Part shown: one piece after another, positions 59,583-64,000 of the stretch
Layout of the letters: every line of letters begins with the position of its first letter
How positions within the stretch are numbered: the stretch's first letter is position 1
From: Amphiura filiformis
Taxonomy: Eukaryota; Echinodermata; Ophiuroidea; Amphilepidida; Amphiuridae
DNA: 64,000 bases
Assembly (NCBI RefSeq): GCF_039555335.1
Contig: NC_092637.1
Location: 43,354,990 to 43,418,989 of the forward strand
Direction: 5' to 3'
Translations under genes and position numbers: made by a program
The notes under the pieces: generated by a model
Told to the model about the DNA's origin: nothing
The model's input: the letters and a program-made list of their open reading frames with translations, nothing else
The model's database searches: none

Positions 59583-60080
59583 TACGTGGGTTAAACATGA
59601 ACACGTATAGTTTCTTAGTATTATCATTATTATCATAGGTTTGTTTTTTAATTTAAATTGTATTTGACTTACCCATCCACCTTGCATTTTAATCCAAGGA
59701 GTCAACTCTTTATCAATGTAGCTGGCGGAAAGAGAAATGACGTTTCGTACGTAGTCAGGCTTACCAGAATCTTCATAATATTTAGCAAGACGGGCTGCAA
59801 ACACAAATATCATAACTATTCTGCCCCAACTACATTGCCCGTCCGCGAACATTGCGTTTAAACTTTCCAAATAAGCTCGTGTATGCGCATTTTCTGGGTC
59901 AAATTTGTTCAAAATTCCAGCTAGACTTATTTGGTATTGTTTTTCTATCTGCATTCCTATTCTCCGGAGAGTCTTAGATTCGCTGGTTAATGGTTTACAA
60001 CGACTCTTTCCTAGTCTAAAGTATATGTAATCTTCGCTTAATAATAGAGCAACGGAAGAAACCGGGTTTGCGGTAGCCAT
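59215..60080 (-). CDS. BCL-2 family apoptosis regulator, two exons with duplicated last exon
   Basis: Exon 1 is 59673-60080. The last exon is either 59431-59553 (proximal copy) or 59215-59337 (distal copy), phase 0, and either gives 176 residues. A BH3-like LRRIGMQIE lies at about residue 40. BH1 is GQCSWGRIVMIFVFAARLA. BH2 is TPWIKMQGGW at the exon end, continued by DDF in the next exon. The C-terminus is a hydrophobic anchor (LLVTGALLGGLAIIRLIAI). The BH1-BH2 layout and tail anchor fit a multi-domain member at mitochondrial or ER membranes. The intron directly after the BH2 GGW matches the conserved position in animal BCL2 genes, so the gene descends from a genomic animal copy. Pro- versus anti-apoptotic activity cannot be told from sequence. 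Both last exons encode the same residues. A TATAAATA box lies 37-44 bp upstream of the ATG. Confidence 0.9.
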
Positions 60081-60116
60081 ATTTCATTTACTAATTGCCG
60101 ATCAGAAGAACAAGGC

Positions 60117-60124
60117 TATTTATA
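60117..60124 (-). promoter_or_regulatory. TATA box of the BCL-2-like gene
   Basis: TATAAATA followed by GCC on the minus strand, nearly identical in context to the TATA box of family L member 3 (TATAAATAGCC at 55340). Confidence 0.6.
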
Positions 60125-60349
60125 TCGTATAGATTGCGAACAAGTTAATCGTCCTTCAGGCGCGGAGTACCGTAAAAGAACGGTTAGCTATGTATGTTAA
60201 TGATGCTGTCTTATATAGACACATCGTATCTTATTAATGAAGTTATAACAGAAACAGTGATCTTATAAGATGGTGGATAAGTGTAGGTCATTGTGATAAA
60301 ATAGATTTTTGACGATGCCTTTTGCACGAATCGTTCTTTTTTCAAAGAG

Positions 60350-60792
60350 CGTTATCTTTTAAGATAGCATACATTGATACGTGTGCTATCTGCTGAAGAT
60401 AACATTCATTGATAGTGTGCTATCTTCTGAAGATAGCATACATTAATTATACTTGCTCAATTTACCATAATATACATTGATATCCATGCTATCTGCATAC
60501 GATGGGATACGTTGATAAGTATATGCGTGCTATCTATACTGAAGATGGCTATAGGCCTAAATGATGTGTGCTGTCTACTGAATATTGTATACATAGCTAT
60601 CTATATATCAAACGATATAATATATCGAAGATAGCATACATTAATTATACTTAATGATACGTATGCTATCTTCAGTAGATAGCACACGTATGCTATCTAC
60701 TGAAGATAGCACACGCATGCCATCTACTGAATATAGCACAAGCGTGCTATCTACTGAAGATAGCATACGTGTGCTATCTACTGAAGATAGCA
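60350..60792. promoter_or_regulatory. Palindrome array (TGCTATCT-ACTGA-AGATAGCA), possible enhancer or replication origin
   Basis: The right half is a regular array: 21-bp units start at 60664 (inverted), 60691, 60718 (degenerate), 60745 and 60772, that is every 27 bp. The left half (60358-60660) holds looser copies of GATAGCATACATT and GTGCTATCT. The array lies between the divergent BCL-2-like gene (-) and the compact block on the plus strand, and abuts a TATATAAA box at 60793-60800. Confidence 0.7.
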
Positions 60793-60800
60793 TATATAAA
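60793..60800 (+). promoter_or_regulatory. TATA box at the right edge of the palindrome array
   Basis: TATATAAAGGGCC; the last palindrome unit ends at 60792, directly before it. Transcription would start near 60825 and read the block to the right. Confidence 0.6.
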
Positions 60801-60836
60801 GGGCCATACATTTTAAATAAATATTAGGATGAGCCA

Positions 60837-61028
60837 ATGTTCAAATTTGATAGCCATCAGTACAATAGGGTCTTTTGGTCTATCCGTCGGCACGATATAT
60901 GTCGTGTGACTCGGTCACAAATAAATCACTTAAAAATGTATTATTTATGTTTTAGCGATGGAGCGATAAATGATATACATCATAACTGTCGTCATTCTTT
61001 TTTGTACGCTATTCAATGGATAGAATGA
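60837..61028 (+). CDS. Possible small leader protein or upstream ORF, 63 residues
   Basis: First ATG after the TATA box, MFKFDSHQYNRVFWSIRRHD..., ending 13 bp inside the next gene in another frame. No known domain. It may be an upstream ORF that controls translation of the membrane protein rather than a gene. Confidence 0.3.
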   Translation: MFKFDSHQYNRVFWSIRRHDICRVTRSQINHLKMYYLCFSDGAINDIHHNCRHSFLYAIQWIE

Positions 61029-61894
61029 CGACGGCGTCTCGAAAAATTCTAGACAATGCTAAATTTCGGCAAAATAAAGCAGCGCATTTTGCATTCACCG
61101 GTACGCTAAAAGCGCTGGTGAAAACGATCGCGAATTTCGCCCTTTTAAAATCGTTTTTATGGGTAGCTCTATGCGTCGCGGTATGTTGCATCGTCGGAGA
61201 ATTCAGTGTATTCGTGATAAGTCGTACGATCGGTTATGTGGCGCTGGCGATATACGATGTTTGTCGGGAAATCAATAAAATATTGAGTAACGACGTCTTC
61301 AACGACTTAGCTGATGGAACGGTGAGCGTTTTTTGCAAGCTATTTCACAACAAAAAGTGTATACGCTACTCGAAAAATCACACTACGGGAGATTTCATTC
61401 CTAGAATTAAACTCGGCGAAGTAAGAACAATATCTCAACTGGCTTTTGGGCAATGCCGAGACTTTGATACGGCCGTTAAAGTTTTTCGATATTTTTTCCT
61501 ACTGATTGCAGGTTCGGAGATATGTGACAACCTCGCTTGGTACGACTCTTTGACACTGACCCATTACCTCGTGTACACGCCAGCACGTTGGGTGTATTGG
61601 ACAGACTCCACTGGAAGTTGTCGCCTGACGACGACTACTAATCTTTGCGCCTTCGCTGGTACCGAGTTGATTTTCAACTTCATCTTAAACGACGTCTTGT
61701 TGCCTTCCATTATAGTCATTGGCTGTTGGCCTTTAATCCGTAACACCTTCGAATTTGCCCTGAATGAAATTTATTTCTTATTTTACGAAATTCGTTACCT
61801 CTGTTTTCGACTGCACCCCAATAAACAATGGAAATCATCTCTGCGTTCATTTTGGTCCAGACGACATTTTCATCTTTCCATCTCCCCCAATTGA
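61016..61894 (+). CDS. Multi-pass membrane protein, 292 residues, unknown family
   Basis: Single exon beginning MDRMTTASRK. The N-terminus is basic. Hydrophobic segments lie at about residues 46-70 (FLWVALCVAVCCIVG and on), 160-172 (VFRYFFLLIAG) and 220-245 (ELIFNFILNDV to IIVIGCWPL). The C-terminus is basic (RSFWSRRHFHL). Cysteines are frequent between the segments. No match to a known receptor, channel or viral envelope family comes to mind. Its 3' end overlaps the 3' end of the minus-strand glycoprotein-like gene by 25 bp. Confidence 0.72.
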   Translation: MDRMTTASRKILDNAKFRQNKAAHFAFTGTLKALVKTIANFALLKSFLWVALCVAVCCIVGEFSVFVISRTIGYVALAIYDVCREINKILSNDVFNDLADGTVSVFCKLFHNKKCIRYSKNHTTGDFIPRIKLGEVRTISQLAFGQCRDFDTAVKVFRYFFLLIAGSEICDNLAWYDSLTLTHYLVYTPARWVYWTDSTGSCRLTTTTNLCAFAGTELIFNFILNDVLLPSIIVIGCWPLIRNTFEFALNEIYFLFYEIRYLCFRLHPNKQWKSSLRSFWSRRHFHLSISPN

Positions 61895-62934
61895 TTCAGG
61901 TGTGGATCTGTTCTTTTGCGAATATATTGAGCCTTTTGAAAAAACTCCAAAAGAATGCTGGTGATGATAATGCTTAAAACTGCCCAAATCGTGTAACGAG
62001 TTACTTCTGTCGTACTTATTCTGGACGATTGTACTTTTTCGCAATCGTCTGTTTGGAGGAAGCTGTCTATATCTAGTAACCTAAAATTAGATCCTGTGAT
62101 CGAAAATCGGTCACTAACACGAGATGTCTCCACGATTGATACGTTGTGAGCTGTAATTTCCCCAGCACAACGGTCGAATTTTATTGTAGCGTCGTTGATG
62201 TAAGCGAATGAACAAGATTCCAAGTAGACTCGGTTTAATTTTGTCGTTGGAGAAATAAAAATGAGAACGGGAGTCGTGTCGTAGGGCTCCTGCTGTAATT
62301 TCACCGTCGAAAATGATAGATTTTGCAGGGTTACATTGTTAATGTATCGATCATTTTGAATCAGCAACGCTGCACGATTGATGTGAGTCACTAGGGGTAG
62401 CAAAGTAGCGCATTCCGTGTTGTTTATCGCGAAATCAGTTAGAAAAACGTTCCCTTCTGACAATTTTAAAAGGGCGCATGGCATTTCGTCGTAATCACTG
62501 TGTGCAAAACTACGGAAGGAAGGAGTACGTTTAACTAATACCTGTCGACTACTAGTACAGAATGGTTTGATGGTGATCATCGTCTTTGACGTCGAAATCT
62601 CCACCGTTTCTCCATCTAAATAAGACACCGGATGATCGCAATTATCGTTATCTGGTTTAACGATGTATGTCTGCGGTTTTGTCTTCAATTTGTCCAGTTC
62701 ACGTAACCTTCCTGTACACAGAGAACCGTGGTTTTGACAAGTTAACGGAGAAATGTCTTCAACAAGTATCGTAATGAGTAAAAAGGCTGTTGTTTGTGCA
62801 AGATATGTCGAGGCTGGAATTGTACAGAAAACACGGATTTGCGACGTTCCGAGCAACATTTTTATCGTAGACGGATCGCAGTTTCGTACTTGCGATTCTT
62901 TATTGGATGGTACCGTTGGCAAAGCGATTCTCAT
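61870..62934 (-). CDS. Type I membrane protein with beta-helix-like ectodomain
   Basis: Single exon, 354 residues from ATG 62934 or 329 from ATG 62859. The later start places a hydrophobic signal-like stretch (TYLAQTTAFLLITILV) nearer the N-terminus and is my preference. The ectodomain (about 260 residues) has several N-glycosylation sequons (NNT, NVT, NLS, NVS) and repeating beta-strand turns (NNVTLQNLSFSTVKL, LNRVYLESCSFAYIN, ITAHNVSIVETSRV), suggesting a right-handed parallel beta-helix. Near the C-terminus is one membrane segment (YTIWAVLSIIITSILLEFF) followed by a short basic tail. This is the architecture of a surface or envelope glycoprotein; which one is unknown. Its 5' end overlaps the next plus-strand gene head to head. 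Confidence 0.72.
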   Translation of the reverse strand: MRIALPTVPSNKESQVRNCDPSTIKMLLGTSQIRVFCTIPASTYLAQTTAFLLITILVEDISPLTCQNHGSLCTGRLRELDKLKTKPQTYIVKPDNDNCDHPVSYLDGETVEISTSKTMITIKPFCTSSRQVLVKRTPSFRSFAHSDYDEMPCALLKLSEGNVFLTDFAINNTECATLLPLVTHINRAALLIQNDRYINNVTLQNLSFSTVKLQQEPYDTTPVLIFISPTTKLNRVYLESCSFAYINDATIKFDRCAGEITAHNVSIVETSRVSDRFSITGSNFRLLDIDSFLQTDDCEKVQSSRISTTEVTRYTIWAVLSIIITSILLEFFQKAQYIRKRTDPHLNQLGEMER

Positions 62935-63664
62935 TAATCATTCCACAGTCGATTCAAATATCCATTTTATCGCCGTCTTACTGGGTGCAGACGTTGGAAG
63001 CAAGATTGCGATGTTTGAAAAAACTTTGAATGATTCCAATTTACCAGATTTCCCGACCGTTTTTTGGTTTACATCGAATCGACTCGGCCTACAAACCTGG
63101 TGGAAATGCGTACGTAGAAGCACAGATACACGTTCAAAACGTTTAGCGCAAACGCTAGAAAAAACTCTTACAGAAAAGTATTCCAGCTGTCCCGCGCAAA
63201 GTACTTTTGGTTTAGCTAAAGTTTTGTTCGATCTTTTTTCACGTTTAAGCGAGAGCAGGGAGTCGAGTAGAATACTGCAAATGCCCGGGTCCGAAGATAA
63301 ACTCGTAACCTTTCTGTTGTGCACGCAAAATCAACGTTGGGTAGTATTATTGGAAGATGTCAAGTATACAAACATTGATGGGTCAATTGAAGATGTCGGA
63401 GTAGCTCCAATTTCAAACTTTTCTTTAGAAAAGGTTTACGAAACTGCCTGTCCTGACTTAAAACTGCCTGCAAACGACTACGTACAATTTTCGATAGAGG
63501 AAAAGGGTTATGGCGTCAAATTTCGATCTTTTCTAAGTAAGTATCGAATGCATCGTGCCTTTCGTTGGGGGTCTTTTCTTTTCGTATCTCAGACTGAGGC
63601 ATCTGGTCGAGATATTTTTGAAAAGGCGGCCTTGGACGGGTATAAACGTATACAAGATACTTAG
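62774..63664 (+). CDS. Unknown soluble protein, about 296 residues
   Basis: Single exon. ATGs at 62753 and 62774 are both possible; the second follows directly at MSKKAVVCARYVEAG. Codon pattern in the first 60 codons looks genuine even though the segment overlaps the opposite-strand gene. No membrane segment. Features are YVEAGIVQKTRICDV, FWFTSNRLGLQTWWKC and, near the end, HRAFRWGSFLFVSQTEASG. No known domain recognised. It is 11 bp from the next gene on the same strand, so the two are probably co-regulated. Confidence 0.7.
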   Translation: MSKKAVVCARYVEAGIVQKTRICDVPSNIFIVDGSQFRTCDSLLDGTVGKAILINHSTVDSNIHFIAVLLGADVGSKIAMFEKTLNDSNLPDFPTVFWFTSNRLGLQTWWKCVRRSTDTRSKRLAQTLEKTLTEKYSSCPAQSTFGLAKVLFDLFSRLSESRESSRILQMPGSEDKLVTFLLCTQNQRWVVLLEDVKYTNIDGSIEDVGVAPISNFSLEKVYETACPDLKLPANDYVQFSIEEKGYGVKFRSFLSKYRMHRAFRWGSFLFVSQTEASGRDIFEKAALDGYKRIQDT

Positions 63665-63675
63665 GAAACAACAAG

Positions 63676-64000
63676 ATGCATTCGGATTGCTTGTACGAAG
63701 GTGTCGTACTTTGTCAAACGAAACACTTTCGTGAAGACGAGTTGTGGACGAGAAAATGGCACAAAAAACTGCAGATGGCCAGCAGTTTGACTTCTCCTCT
63801 TTTACTCGATTCTTCCGGTAAACGCCACCGGACGCTGGTCGACATTGATAACCCTACGTTTTATCGAGCTCTACGACGCGGCTACTCGTGTCAGGTTGAA
63901 CTGACTAAGGAGCACAATAAGACCGGACAATACTTGTACGGTTGGACGTTGTATCTAAAACTCGCAGATGAGACGTTACAACCTATTCATGCAAACCTAA
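63676..64000 (+). CDS. Unknown protein, 5' part only, continues past the window
   Basis: Begins MHSDCLYEGVVLCQTKHFRE and stays open for 108 codons to the window end. Codon use is like the preceding gene, with many C/G third positions. Other stretches are LWTRKWHKKLQMAS and NPTFYRALRRGYSCQVEL. It starts 11 bp after the stop of its upstream neighbour. I do not recognise the family. Confidence 0.65.
   Translation, partial: MHSDCLYEGVVLCQTKHFREDELWTRKWHKKLQMASSLTSPLLLDSSGKRHRTLVDIDNPTFYRALRRGYSCQVELTKEHNKTGQYLYGWTLYLKLADETLQPIHANL

Noticed and set aside
60664..60792. CRISPR-like regular array
   Set aside because: The spacing is regular, but spacers would be only 6 bp, units are palindromic and the DNA is eukaryotic.
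1..64000. Assigning the right-hand block to a named virus family
   Set aside because: No polymerase, capsid, terminase or other hallmark gene is visible, and the membrane proteins have no relative I can name with confidence.

Overview
The window is eukaryotic, probably from a marine invertebrate deuterostome (echinoderm or hemichordate-like; low confidence). It is AT-rich, has GT-AG introns, many foldback DNA transposons, LINE and Penelope-like remnants and frequent AGGCCTA-type words. None of these identifies a species.

Left part (1-12.3 kb): the 3' two thirds of a host alkylglycerol monooxygenase (AGMO) gene on the plus strand. Ten exons carry the complete histidine signature of the fatty-acid-hydroxylase fold, and the introns are filled with foldback elements and Penelope/Tc1 debris. 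From 12.3 to 27 kb there is mostly repeat DNA, with one broken intronless gene (19.8-21.0 kb) that belongs to a three-member family (here called family L) whose two intact members lie at 46.2 and 55.4 kb.

Right part (27-64 kb): between transposon remnants sits a loose cluster of small genes, most of them intronless and most with a strong TATA box close to the start codon. They are an acidic activation-domain-like protein, a PIM-type kinase (4 exons), a short coiled-coil protein, two family L proteins, a beta-repeat protein ending in a RING finger, an F-box protein, a PIM-type pseudokinase and a BCL-2 homologue. Products of this kind act on cell death, ubiquitin tagging and kinase signalling. 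From about 60.8 kb to the end the layout changes: four intronless genes are packed edge to edge or overlapping on both strands. They encode a multi-pass membrane protein, a type I membrane protein and two proteins without recognisable relatives. The block lies behind a 27-bp-spaced palindrome array between divergent TATA promoters.

Two readings fit. (a) The right side is an integrated, partly decayed large DNA virus with captured host genes. (b) It is a fast-evolving host defence cluster that adjoins such an insertion. No viral hallmark gene (polymerase, capsid, terminase) is visible here, so the viral reading is an inference. The strongest leads are the palindrome array and its single copies near other cluster genes, the duplicated last exon of the BCL-2 gene, family L, and the compact block at the right edge.
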